A stretch of 64,000 bases of DNA, taken from positions 62,001 through 126,000 of the forward strand of contig NZ_JABXKP010000049.1 in assembly GCF_017114985.1 (NCBI RefSeq), read 5' to 3'. Below, one piece after another: positions 1 to 9,345 of this stretch. A program made the position numbers and the translations under genes. Below the pieces are notes generated by a model. That model ran no database searches and had not been told where the DNA came from. It worked only from the letters and a program-made list of their open reading frames with translations. Source of the stretch: Nostoc sp. JL33 (lineage in GTDB: Bacteria > Cyanobacteriota > Cyanobacteriia > Cyanobacteriales > Nostocaceae). Positions within the stretch are counted from its first letter, which is position 1; every line of letters begins with the position of its first letter.

Positions 1-265
1 TGTCGTGATAAAGCTGGGATTCTTGATAAACTTTCAGAGAAACTATCGATAAATCCCGGCGATAGGCCATGTGGTGCTTGTTGTGCCATTTTGCAAGCCA
101 ATTGACTTGGTGACACAAAGCATGGTAGCTGTCTCTCAAGACCTCAGCGAGTAAAACTGAAAAAAGCCCCCAACTAGCAAACTGTAAGCTGGCATTTAGC
201 CAAACCCAATTAATTTGTAATCTTGCTTCAATTGCAATCAAGTTTTCAGCTAGCATTTTTATCAT
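1..265 (-). CDS. Fatty acid hydroxylase / sterol desaturase-like membrane protein (N-terminal part, truncated by window edge)
   Basis: An open frame runs leftwards from an ATG at 265 (a second ATG lies at 256) and leaves the window without a stop, giving about 88 residues. A hydrophobic stretch around residues 14-38 precedes the motif 'ALCHQVNWLAKWHNKHH'. This is the HxxxH...HxxHH-type histidine spacing that binds the di-iron centre in the sterol desaturase/fatty acid hydroxylase superfamily. The probable role is oxidation of a lipid or carotenoid at the membrane. The substrate cannot be told from this fragment, and the remaining histidine boxes lie outside the window. Family assignment is an inference from one histidine cluster. 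Confidence 0.55.
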   Translation of the reverse strand, partial: MIKMLAENLIAIEARLQINWVWLNASLQFASWGLFSVLLAEVLRDSYHALCHQVNWLAKWHNKHHMAYRRDLSIVSLKVYQESQLYHD

Positions 266-467
266 GTTTGTCTATAGTAGGGAGAGATGGTAACAATTCA
301 AAATTCAAAATTATTGCATTAAAGACATTTTGCCTACGGCACGCTCTTTGCGTTCAGACTCTTATTTAAACCCTTTAATTTATGGTAAAGTTACTTTATC
401 AGCAACGCTAGCAATTTTCTATGTGTCCTAATTACGAATTACGAATTTTTTAATAGACACCGTGAAT
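266..467. other. Intergenic spacer, no gene seen
   Basis: This AT-rich spacer separates the truncated membrane-protein gene from the Uma2 gene. It holds short oligo-repeats of the 'aattcaaaattcaaaatta' and 'aattacgaattacgaat' type that recur at many places in this window. No convincing ORF or hairpin terminator was seen. Confidence 0.5.
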
Positions 468-1091
468 TTAGCTGACCACACCAGCGCGAAAAATTTGTTC
501 TGCGGTTAAATTCAACTCTGGAAAAGTTGGTGATTGGATACGGTCATTACCTCGAAATTTATTAATTAGATACTCACCTTCCTCCAAACAGCAAACCAAG
601 ATAGTAGGTTGTTTTGGCTTGCCAATGAATTCCCTACCGCCTAATGCGGCATAGTCCACAATCCAGTATTCAGAAATTCCCATTTGTTCATAGTCAGCGT
701 ATTTTTTGTGGTAATCATCACGCCAATTAGTACTCACTACCTCTACTACTAAAGAAATAGATGCGGCTTGGCTAACAGTAGATGCTTTTTTCCATAGAGG
801 CTCGTTTACTAAATTAGGCTGATTTAATATCAGGACATCTGGTGAATAAGCTGATTCGTTTTCAAGTGGTTTGACAAATACTGTTTTTGGGATGAGATAG
901 GGAAGATTTAATCGGTCTAATTCAACACTAAGTTTTCTAACTAAAAATCCAACGACCTCTTCATGATCACCTACTGGTTGTGCCATCTCAACAATTACTC
1001 CATCATGTAGTTCATAACGCCGTTGTGGGTTGTCTGGGTATTGAGCAACAAATTCATTGAATGTAACTAGTTTGCGTAAGGCTTGAATCAT
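468..1091 (-). CDS. Uma2 family (DUF820) PD-(D/E)XK nuclease-like protein
   Basis: The 207-residue protein has the layout of the cyanobacterial Uma2/DUF820 family, a restriction-endonuclease-like fold. Visible are an N-terminal 'YELHDGVIVEM' strand region, the acidic 'SPDVLIL' motif (about residue 84), then 'VVEVVSTNWRDDYHKKYADYEQMG' broken here as VVEVVS and KYADYEQMG, and 'YWIVD'. The E...K arrangement after 'SPD' matches the expected catalytic core. Cellular function of the family is unproven; copies are numerous in cyanobacterial genomes. The ATG at 1091 gives the usual family length. Three further Uma2-type genes occur in this window. Confidence 0.85.
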   Translation of the reverse strand: MIQALRKLVTFNEFVAQYPDNPQRRYELHDGVIVEMAQPVGDHEEVVGFLVRKLSVELDRLNLPYLIPKTVFVKPLENESAYSPDVLILNQPNLVNEPLWKKASTVSQAASISLVVEVVSTNWRDDYHKKYADYEQMGISEYWIVDYAALGGREFIGKPKQPTILVCCLEEGEYLINKFRGNDRIQSPTFPELNLTAEQIFRAGVVS

Positions 1092-1245
1092 GGCTTTATT
1101 CCTGAAAGCAAAACTGATATGAGGGTGAAGGAGGTAGGCGGGAGAAAAAAGACTTATTTTAAGCGTATTGCAATTCTGAGGCTTGTTAATCTTTTGAACT
1201 CAGTTAATGAGTCTTTGGACTGGATGAATCCACCTTTGATCCTGG

Positions 1246-4200
1246 TTATAAGTCTAATAAGCCGATCGCCTTGACTAATTCCTCTGGATCTACAGGCTTG
1301 GAAATATGCAGTTGAAATCCGGCAGCGATCGCTTGCTGATGATCGATCTCGCCAGCATAGGCAGTTAAGGCGATCGCTGGAATTGTCCCGCCTTCCTCTG
1401 GTTCCAGACTCCTCACCTGTCGCATCAGCATATAACCATCCATTTCTGGCATACCGATATCGCTAATGATCAGATTTGGCTGGGATTGACTCAGCGCAGT
1501 TAAAGCTGCAATGGCTGAGGCTGCAAAGATAACAGTTGCACCATATTGCTCTAGCATAAAGGGCAAAAATTCTCGCATATCTGCATCATCATCCACCACG
1601 AGAATCTCTAAGCCAGACAAGGGCAAGGACTGAGCCGCTACAAGTGAGGAGTTATCTTTTGCATCCTTGATTCCTTTGCTTTCATCGTGTAAGCATGGAA
1701 GTCTGACGGTGAAAGTTGCTCCTTTACCTTCGCCCAGACTTTCTACTTGAACAGTTCCCCCGTGAAGTTCTACGAGATGGCGGACGATCGCTAATCCTAA
1801 ACCTAAACCGCCAAAATTTCGAGTTGTGGCACCGTCTGCTTGACGGAAATAATCAAAGACATAAGGTAAAAACTCAGGTGCAATCCCCTTTCCTGTGTCA
1901 GTGACGCAGATTTGTAGCTGTGAGCCGACTTGCTCTAATTTGATTTTTACCTCTCCCCCCGTGGGAGTAAACTTAATCGCATTAGAAAGGATATTCCAAA
2001 TGACTTGTTGCAATCGATTGGCATCGCCTAAAACTTCCCCTACACCAGATTCAAAAATTGTTTGAATCTGGATAGACTTAGCCTCCGCCGATAAACGCAC
2101 TGTCTCGATCCCAGCTTCAATGACTGATACCAAATTAATCTGATCGAAGTTGAGATTAAGTTTACCCTGAAGGATGCGGGAAACATCAAGCAAATCTTCA
2201 ATCAATTGAGTTTGTAACTTGGCGTTGCGCTCAATGGTTTCTATGGCGCGATCGCTTGTTGCTTGATCAAGCTTGCGGGTTCGCATCAGTTTTGCCCAAC
2301 CCAGAATCGGGTTAAGCGGTGTTCTCAATTCATGGGACAGCACGGCTAGAAATTCATCTTTGATACGATTTGCTGATTCCGCAGCGCTTCGTGCCGTTCG
2401 TTCAGCTTCATAGAGATGGGCACGAGCGATCGCTTGGGCGCATTGTTGAGCAACAGCCAAGATAAACGCTTGATCTTCTCCACTAAGTAGTTGGAGTTTG
2501 GCAAATCCCAAACTTATACCGCCAACTGCCCAACCCTCTACCATCAATGGAATAGAAATCCAGCTATCAAAGTTATATTGGGCGTAAATTTCTGCCAAAT
2601 GCGGGTAACGAGCAACCCGATTTTCTGTTGTTTCAGCCCAAATAGGTTTCCCAGTCCGCACAGCTTCTGCCAAGGGAGAGGGTGAATCGATTGGAAAATA
2701 CCGCCAAGTGTCCAGCAAATCTTGGTTATAGCCAACCGCACGCACAATTTCCAGTTCAGTTTTACTTTCATTCAGCAAGGCGACGAGGGCACAACTGGCT
2801 CCCAAGGCAGCCATGCTCTGCTCTACAATGACTTCAGATACTTGGGCTGGTGTCAGCGATTCTGAAAGGGCAGCCGTGATCGATTGCAGACGGGCAATGC
2901 GCTCTAAGGCTCGCTCTGCTGTTGTTTGTGCTTGCTGCGCTTCTTGGTAAAGGCGGGCATTATCGATGGCGATCGCAGATCGATGGGCAATATCTTCCGC
3001 TAGTGACAAGTCAGCCGTGCTGTAACGACGTTCTGATTCAGCAGTCACAAAGGAAATAGCACCAAAAATCCGTCCACGTGCCATCAATGGCAATATTATA
3101 CATGACTTTAAACCAAGTTCACGCAGAATCCGCAGATATTCTGGATCTGCGTTGGCAAAGCCCGTCGTAGACATCGCTGCTGCTAGGGCTGCATCGGAAA
3201 TTTCAGCTACCATTTCAGCAACTCCTGTACGCAGCACTTCCGGCACACCTCCAGGTGCATCTAACTTTCTCGGATAAAGCTGATAAAGTTGCCAACCGAG
3301 TTTAACTTTCTCTGGATCACGGTGGGCAACTGCTACCCGATTAATTGATTGATTGTCTTGCAGGAGATCAACGCTGCACCAATCGGCGAAGTAAGGCACA
3401 ACTAGGTTTGCCACAGTTGCTAGCGTGCTTTCGTAATCGAGAGAAGAGGCGAGTGTTGTACTGACTTGAGCCAAAAATGCTGCTCGTTCTTGATCGGCTT
3501 CTGCTTCTTGTCGGGCGGTTTGCTCTTGAATCAGTTGGATACGTTCGGCTTCAGATTGTTTGCGCTCGGTGATATCAAGCACAACACCACTCATGTGTGT
3601 AGCTTTACCAGCTTCGTTAAAAAAGGCTTTTCCCCGACAGGCTGCGTAGCGGATACTGCCGTCATCTTGAATAATTCGATATTCTAAATTATGCTCCACG
3701 CCTTCTGCGATCGCTCGACTCAACGATTGAGCTAGCAATTCTCGATCATCTGGATGCAGGCGGGCTAAAAGTGCTTCGGAGGTGCCAGCAAAGGTTGCAG
3801 GTGTTAACCCAAATAGTTGATAAATTTGCTCATCCCAGTCAAAGCGATCGTTGGTAATATCCCAACTCCAAACACCAATTTGAGCAGATTTTAACGCCAG
3901 ATTGAGTTGTGCTTGGCTGTCTTCTAGACCTTGATAAAGACGAGCATTTTCTAGAGAAATGGCAATTTGAACTGTCAAGATTTCCAGTACCGAAAGTTTT
4001 TCCTGTGTAAAGGCACTGGAAATCAGATTGTTTTCTAAATATAAAATACCAAGTAATTTCGACTGACGAGCGATCGGCAAACAAAGTACAGATTTAGGTT
4101 GGTTTTGAATTACATACTCGTCTTTTGAAAACAGATTCTGCTCAGTGGCATTCTGTAAAATCACTATTTCTTGAGTTCGCTGCACATAATTCAGTATTGA

Positions 4201-7200
4201 TTGAGGAATAATCTGTGAAATTTCACCTGCTAATATAAGTCGAGAAATATTCAGCTTTTCTGCTTGGGGATTAACCTTAGCTTCTACTTCGATCACCATA
4301 TTTTGCTCGTGTTCAAGCAACAAATAACCGATTTCTGCTCCTGCTTGCTCGATGACAATTTGCATTAATGTTTTCAACAACCGTGAAAGAACAATTTCAC
4401 TAGATATGGTTTGAGAGGCTTTCACTACTGATAAAAAGTCTAGATGTTCGCCTGTAGTGAAAAACGTTCCGTTAGAGACAAGCTGTTGTGGTAATAGCTG
4501 AGGATAGGATTCTTCGAGGTGCTTAACTTTAGCGATCGCCTCCCAGCGCACATAGGCATTTTTAGCTGCTTGTAAGTAGGTTTTGGCAATTAATTCAAAC
4601 TCTCGCTCCAAGTAAAACTTAGCACATAGCTCATTAGCTAAAGCTTCATATTGCACAAATCCCTGCTCACGGGCTGAAGCAATTGATTGCTCATACAAGC
4701 GCATTGCTTCCAAGTCCCTACCTTCAATCCGAGCTATTTCAGCAGCTACTAATTGAGACTTGTTTAAGAAGTTTGCAGGGCAGTGGTTAGCCCAGTATTG
4801 CAATTGCTGCTGATGGGATTTTAGGATTTGTAAAAACTCTTCTTGCTCTTGAGAAGTTACTGTTGGATAAATAGCCGTTAGAGTCAGTGAGTAATATAAA
4901 ACATAATCTGTTTCAATCAGTAATGCCAGTGTCGTAACTGGTAAATTGGACAATTTTAAGCCATACTTAAGTGCTTCTGCATACTGGCCATAGGTAAAAA
5001 AAATAATTAATTTTATAATGTGATAAAAAATAATTCCACTGACAAAACCTGCATCTGTAATAATAGATATAGCGCGTGATTCATTAAATTCATCATTACT
5101 TAGAGTTAGGTTATGGTGAGTCAGTCCACGCAGATTCATCAGTAGCATCTGCTGTAATCTGATTGTCTGATAGACAGCCTCATGTTTAGACTGACGGGCG
5201 AATGCAGTATATTTTTCTAGAAATTTGTATGTTTCTGTAAGTGGAAAACCTAACTGGATAATTTGCCACGAGCTTTGATAACCATTGTAGTTCGCCATCG
5301 TCACATCACCTGCTTCCACACAGCCGATAAATCCCTGCTCTAAAAATGGAATATCGGTAGAAATATGGTTACGCCAAACGTTAATATGACTTCCATGAAT
5401 GTGCAAAACAACTCCTCTAAGTTTCAAGCCATGCAACTTTTCATTTAATTGAATTGTCATCTCGGAAAATGCGTACCCTGTAGGTATATCATGGAAGATG
5501 GAAACCAACAACATGGCATACATGCTGTAGGCAAAACAAGAATCTTCCGTATTCCCAAACTTGAGTGAGTAGTTAACTGCTTTAAGTACGATTAAGGGAA
5601 AGAGATGGGGTCTACCAAGATAAGTAGGTGGCCACAAAGCTGTCAACAGACTAATCAGTGTCTTAATATTTGGATCTTCGCTCACCGGGGCATTAATTAA
5701 ATCAGATACTTGTCTCTCACCTAAATTTATTAATACCTGGTTTTTCTCAATAGCGATCGCACTTTGCACTTCCTGATTTGAATCAGGAAATGTTACCCCA
5801 AAAAGTTTTAAAGCTTCTAATCCCGATGTCAGCGTTTCTTCATACCTACCTGCAACTTGGTAGAGTCTGATTTGCAGCATATAAATATTAGATTTATCCA
5901 CAGAGGATGCTGCTTTAATAAATAGTAACTGAAATAATTCTTCCGCTTGCTCTAAATTCCCTGTTAAGAATTCACACTCAGCCCGTTCTCTAAATAAAAT
6001 AAATGTTTGCTCATATTGCTCAACCCAGGCATTTTCAGCTAAAATATTCATGGCAACACTAAAAAATATTTTAGCAGTAGTGTAGGCTGTATAAGCTTTT
6101 GCCTTTTTACCAGCGATTAAATTCAATCGCACCAATTCATTTTTTTCTGTTTGTTCAATAATCAGATCACCCGCTAGATTTAGTTGATTTACTAAATCAA
6201 AAATTTGCTCATTCACTTGTTCAAGACTCGCATTTCTGAGCAAAATTCGCCCAATCTTCAGGTGAACAGCCGACTTTGATTCATCGGCAATTAAGGCATA
6301 GGCAGCTTGTTGAACTCGGTCATGGTAGAAACGATACTTTTTCTCAACACTTTCATCTGGCTCAATGGAAATAATTAATCCTCTTAAAATTGCTTCAATA
6401 AGTGCATTTGCCGTTTCTTCAATAGATTGTTCACCAACGATCGCTAAAATTTCTAAATCAAAGCGATTACCAATACAGGAGGCTAACTTTAGGACTTGTT
6501 GAGTTGCTTTTGGTAATTTTTGCATCCGCCCAATCATCAAACTGACAATATTATCTGTAATACCTTGAGCTTCAATCTCAGCTAGATTCCATTGCCACCC
6601 CCCTTTACTTCCCCCCTTGCTAAGGGGGGATTGAGGGGGGTAAAAATTTAGTAGATTTTCTTGATGCAGTGTTTTGAGAAATTCATTCACAAAAAAAGGA
6701 TTACCGTCAGTTTTTTGGATAATTAATTCAGCAAGGGGTGCTGCTTGTTCTGGTGAACTATGTAAGGTATCAGAAATCAACTGATTTACATAGGCAAGAT
6801 TCAACGGTGCAAGAATAATTTCAGTCGTTCTTACCCCATGTTGCCGAACCTTCTCTATCATCAAATTGAAGGGATGCACAACATCCACTTCGTTATCTCG
6901 ATACGCTAAAATGAAGCAGAGATATTGGATACTAGAGCCAGTAATAATAGTTTGAATTAAATTCAAAGTAGCGCTATCTGCCCACTGCATATCATCCAAA
7001 AAAACAGTGAGTGGATGCTCTTTTTGAGCAAAGACGTTGATAAAATTCTGAAACACTAAATTAAATCGGTTTTGAGATTCAGCAGGCCCCAACTCTGGTA
7101 TAAAAGGCTGTTCTCCAACGATTAGTTCAACTTCTGGAATTACATCTGTGATTAGTCTACCAGTGTTACCTAATGCTGCTTGTATTCGCTTTTTCCAGGT

Positions 7201-8370
7201 AGCAAGTTGAGCTTTAGGTTCAGTTAAAATTTGTCGAGCCAGTGTTTGAAAAGCTTGAACAATAGTGGAATAAGGAATATCTCGTTTGTACTGATCAAAC
7301 TTCCCACAGATAAAAGCCCCGCGTTCTCTGACAATCGGCTTGTGAATCTCCTTCACAATAGAAGATTTACCAACGCCAGCATAACCAGAAACTAACACGA
7401 TTTCTGGTTTTCCTTGACTAATAACTCGCTCAAATGCTTGTAAAACTTTGGCAATTTCTTGTTCTCGCCCATACAATTTTTGAGGAATTTGAAAGCGTTC
7501 AGAGATATCTTGTTCACCCAAAACAAAGGATTGGATTTCTCCGGTTGTCTCCAATTGCTTTAAGCACCGTTCCAGATCAAATTGCAAACCTAAAGCGCTT
7601 TGATACCTCTGTTCTGCAACCTTCGACAGCAATTTCATGATGATGTCACAGAGCATTTGGGGAATATCAGAGTTCAGCTTTGCCGGCGATAGCGGAGATT
7701 TGGCAATATGACAATGCACCCACTCTAAGGCATCTTTACCTTGAAATGGTAGCTGACCTGTGAGCATCTCATAAAAGGTAACTCCCAGAGAATACAAATC
7801 GCTGCGATAATCAATTCCTCGATTCATCCGCCCGGTTTGCTCAGGTGACAAATAAGCTAAACTGCCTTCAATGCGACTGGAACTGCTAACCCTTTGCTGT
7901 TCATAGGGAATAAAAGCAGCAATTCCAAAATCGGCGATTTTGACCTGATTAGTTTCGAGGTTAACTAAGATATTTTGCGGTTTAATATCCTTGTGGACAA
8001 TGTTACAAGTGTGGATTTGTGCAAGTTTGCTGGTGATTTCAATGGCAATCTTCAGAAATGGAACAGGCTGTTGAAATTGGTCTAAAAACTGGTCGAGCGA
8101 TCGCCCGCCAAAATCCTCCATAATTAAATAAGGGATTCCCTGGTGCATCTCTAAGGCGTAGGTAATGAGGGCTGCTGTGGTGTTTAACCTTTGAGCGATC
8201 GCATACTCATGTTTGAGTTGTTCAATATTATTCGGTGTACACTGTTCTGGACGTAGCCCTTTGATAATTACCGGACACTGATCTTTAACCTTAATTCCAC
8301 GGTATATGACTGCTTTTACCCCTGCTTTTAACAAAGTGACAGTCTGAAATCCGGGTAATGCAACCATCAT
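1246..8370 (-). CDS. Giant hybrid Ser/Thr-His kinase (HstK type) with AAA, GAF, PAS and receiver domains
   Basis: 2,374 residues. Approximate domain order: Ser/Thr kinase 8-270 (HKDIKPQN catalytic loop, DFGIA, SPEQTGR); AAA/STAND-like ATPase from about 290 (P-loop GYAGVGKSS near 329); a long helical TPR-like segment to about 1290; GAF 1320-1465; PAS 1490-1600 ending in 'DITERK'; GAF 1640-1800; GAF 1835-1990; HisKA with SHELRTP near 2014; HATPase_c 2110-2225 (NILSNAIKF, GLGLGLAIV); C-terminal receiver 2255-2374 (VDDD, phospho-acceptor in ISDIGMPEMDG, conserved SKP). This matches the HstK class known in Anabaena/Nostoc, which couples Ser/Thr and His-Asp signalling. The signal is unknown. A palindromic repeat is inserted in frame near residues 573-593. 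The start ATG at 8370 sits directly before the kinase domain; an alternative in-frame ATG is the next codon. Confidence 0.95.
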   Translation of the reverse strand: MMVALPGFQTVTLLKAGVKAVIYRGIKVKDQCPVIIKGLRPEQCTPNNIEQLKHEYAIAQRLNTTAALITYALEMHQGIPYLIMEDFGGRSLDQFLDQFQQPVPFLKIAIEITSKLAQIHTCNIVHKDIKPQNILVNLETNQVKIADFGIAAFIPYEQQRVSSSSRIEGSLAYLSPEQTGRMNRGIDYRSDLYSLGVTFYEMLTGQLPFQGKDALEWVHCHIAKSPLSPAKLNSDIPQMLCDIIMKLLSKVAEQRYQSALGLQFDLERCLKQLETTGEIQSFVLGEQDISERFQIPQKLYGREQEIAKVLQAFERVISQGKPEIVLVSGYAGVGKSSIVKEIHKPIVRERGAFICGKFDQYKRDIPYSTIVQAFQTLARQILTEPKAQLATWKKRIQAALGNTGRLITDVIPEVELIVGEQPFIPELGPAESQNRFNLVFQNFINVFAQKEHPLTVFLDDMQWADSATLNLIQTIITGSSIQYLCFILAYRDNEVDVVHPFNLMIEKVRQHGVRTTEIILAPLNLAYVNQLISDTLHSSPEQAAPLAELIIQKTDGNPFFVNEFLKTLHQENLLNFYPPQSPLSKGGSKGGWQWNLAEIEAQGITDNIVSLMIGRMQKLPKATQQVLKLASCIGNRFDLEILAIVGEQSIEETANALIEAILRGLIISIEPDESVEKKYRFYHDRVQQAAYALIADESKSAVHLKIGRILLRNASLEQVNEQIFDLVNQLNLAGDLIIEQTEKNELVRLNLIAGKKAKAYTAYTTAKIFFSVAMNILAENAWVEQYEQTFILFRERAECEFLTGNLEQAEELFQLLFIKAASSVDKSNIYMLQIRLYQVAGRYEETLTSGLEALKLFGVTFPDSNQEVQSAIAIEKNQVLINLGERQVSDLINAPVSEDPNIKTLISLLTALWPPTYLGRPHLFPLIVLKAVNYSLKFGNTEDSCFAYSMYAMLLVSIFHDIPTGYAFSEMTIQLNEKLHGLKLRGVVLHIHGSHINVWRNHISTDIPFLEQGFIGCVEAGDVTMANYNGYQSSWQIIQLGFPLTETYKFLEKYTAFARQSKHEAVYQTIRLQQMLLMNLRGLTHHNLTLSNDEFNESRAISIITDAGFVSGIIFYHIIKLIIFFTYGQYAEALKYGLKLSNLPVTTLALLIETDYVLYYSLTLTAIYPTVTSQEQEEFLQILKSHQQQLQYWANHCPANFLNKSQLVAAEIARIEGRDLEAMRLYEQSIASAREQGFVQYEALANELCAKFYLEREFELIAKTYLQAAKNAYVRWEAIAKVKHLEESYPQLLPQQLVSNGTFFTTGEHLDFLSVVKASQTISSEIVLSRLLKTLMQIVIEQAGAEIGYLLLEHEQNMVIEVEAKVNPQAEKLNISRLILAGEISQIIPQSILNYVQRTQEIVILQNATEQNLFSKDEYVIQNQPKSVLCLPIARQSKLLGILYLENNLISSAFTQEKLSVLEILTVQIAISLENARLYQGLEDSQAQLNLALKSAQIGVWSWDITNDRFDWDEQIYQLFGLTPATFAGTSEALLARLHPDDRELLAQSLSRAIAEGVEHNLEYRIIQDDGSIRYAACRGKAFFNEAGKATHMSGVVLDITERKQSEAERIQLIQEQTARQEAEADQERAAFLAQVSTTLASSLDYESTLATVANLVVPYFADWCSVDLLQDNQSINRVAVAHRDPEKVKLGWQLYQLYPRKLDAPGGVPEVLRTGVAEMVAEISDAALAAAMSTTGFANADPEYLRILRELGLKSCIILPLMARGRIFGAISFVTAESERRYSTADLSLAEDIAHRSAIAIDNARLYQEAQQAQTTAERALERIARLQSITAALSESLTPAQVSEVIVEQSMAALGASCALVALLNESKTELEIVRAVGYNQDLLDTWRYFPIDSPSPLAEAVRTGKPIWAETTENRVARYPHLAEIYAQYNFDSWISIPLMVEGWAVGGISLGFAKLQLLSGEDQAFILAVAQQCAQAIARAHLYEAERTARSAAESANRIKDEFLAVLSHELRTPLNPILGWAKLMRTRKLDQATSDRAIETIERNAKLQTQLIEDLLDVSRILQGKLNLNFDQINLVSVIEAGIETVRLSAEAKSIQIQTIFESGVGEVLGDANRLQQVIWNILSNAIKFTPTGGEVKIKLEQVGSQLQICVTDTGKGIAPEFLPYVFDYFRQADGATTRNFGGLGLGLAIVRHLVELHGGTVQVESLGEGKGATFTVRLPCLHDESKGIKDAKDNSSLVAAQSLPLSGLEILVVDDDADMREFLPFMLEQYGATVIFAASAIAALTALSQSQPNLIISDIGMPEMDGYMLMRQVRSLEPEEGGTIPAIALTAYAGEIDHQQAIAAGFQLHISKPVDPEELVKAIGLLDL
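6597..6641. repeat. G/C-run palindromic repeat inside the kinase reading frame
   Basis: The segment contains the perfect inverted pair CCCCCCTT-gc-TAAGGGGGG (6611-6629) with a further GGGGGG run downstream. On the coding (minus) strand it translates to 'PPQSPLSKGGSKGGW', low-complexity sequence foreign to the helical region around it. A related palindrome (ccccctttt-gaaggggg, then aggggg) lies in the spacer near 13824-13850, so this appears to be a mobile or dispersed repeat that landed in frame. Confidence 0.7.
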
Positions 8371-8551
8371 GCAAAATACTCCAGGCGTGCTTCTTCAGGG
8401 ATAATCCGAGCTTAATTGTATTTTAGATACATTTCTTTAGATAGGTTAAATTTAGATGATATCAGGTTATGATAATTAGTTTTGCTGACTTTTGAACCAA
8501 AAATAAGCTAAAATTCAAGCAGAGTAAGCATTTCCCGCTCAAAAACTTTCC
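8371..8551. promoter_or_regulatory. Divergent promoter spacer between the kinase gene and ccdA
   Basis: The AT-rich 181-bp gap separates two divergently transcribed genes, so it should hold both promoters. I could not pick out a convincing -35/-10 pair or a recognised operator. No strong Shine-Dalgarno sequence precedes ccdA. Confidence 0.4.
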
Positions 8552-9292
8552 ATGCTTGATAACCTGCAAACCCAAATTTACCAACTAGAACAATTTGCCA
8601 ACAGCCTTGTTTCTAACCAACTGACACACCTGAGCGTGATGAGTATTGGTATCATCTTTGCAGCTGGCTTGCTCACCAGTCTCACACCCTGTATGCTTTC
8701 TATGCTACCAATTACTATTGGTTACATCGGTGGTTATGAAGCCAAAAGCCGCTTGCAAGCAGCGGCCCAATCAACTTGGTTTGCTTTCGGATTAGCGACT
8801 ACATTGGCAGGGCTTGGTATTATAGCAGCTTTTGTGGGAAAAGTCTACGGTCAAGTGGGAATTGGTTTGCCGATTATCGTCAGCATTATCGCCATTCTCA
8901 TGGGGCTGAACTTATTAGAAGCACTACCTTTGCAATTTCCATCCTTGGGTGAAACCAATTGGATTTCGCCAGATTTACCAGCAGGATTGCGTTCCTATTT
9001 ACTGGGGTTGACTTTCGGCTTAGTCGCATCCCCTTGTAGCACACCTGTTTTAGCCAGCCTACTAGTTTGGATTGCCAATACACAAGACTTAATTTTAGGC
9101 GCTGTTTTGCTACTTTCTTATACAGCCGGTTATGTAGCACCATTGATTTTGGCGGGTACTTTTACAGCTTCAATTAAAAAGTTACTGGAATTGCGTCGCT
9201 GGTCTGGTTGGATTAACCCAGTTAGTGGGGCGCTGTTGGTAGGATTCGGTGTATTTTCCTTAATTTCTCGGATTCCCCTTGGCAGTTTTTAA
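8552..9292 (+). CDS. ccdA: Cytochrome c biogenesis thiol transporter CcdA
   Basis: 246 residues, matching the short CcdA form. It moves reducing equivalents across the thylakoid/plasma membrane to keep apocytochrome c cysteines reduced before haem attachment. About six hydrophobic segments are visible. The two conserved membrane cysteines lie in 'TSLTPCMLSMLP' (about residue 47) and 'VASPCSTPVLAS' (about residue 158), the paired motif that defines the family. It is followed after 53 bp by ccs1 on the same strand, the usual cyanobacterial pairing for System II cytochrome c maturation, so the two are probably an operon. ATG at 8552 is used although no clear ribosome binding site precedes it. 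Confidence 0.93.
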   Translation: MLDNLQTQIYQLEQFANSLVSNQLTHLSVMSIGIIFAAGLLTSLTPCMLSMLPITIGYIGGYEAKSRLQAAAQSTWFAFGLATTLAGLGIIAAFVGKVYGQVGIGLPIIVSIIAILMGLNLLEALPLQFPSLGETNWISPDLPAGLRSYLLGLTFGLVASPCSTPVLASLLVWIANTQDLILGAVLLLSYTAGYVAPLILAGTFTASIKKLLELRRWSGWINPVSGALLVGFGVFSLISRIPLGSF

Positions 9293-9345
9293 TTTAATTC
9301 CTTGATCAGGATTTATATCAACACCTTTTTTAGATTTTACACGTA

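Noticed and set aside
1083..1274. 63-codon frame between the Uma2 gene and the kinase gene
   Set aside because: It overlaps the start of the Uma2 gene and the end of the kinase gene; a chance frame with no start signal.
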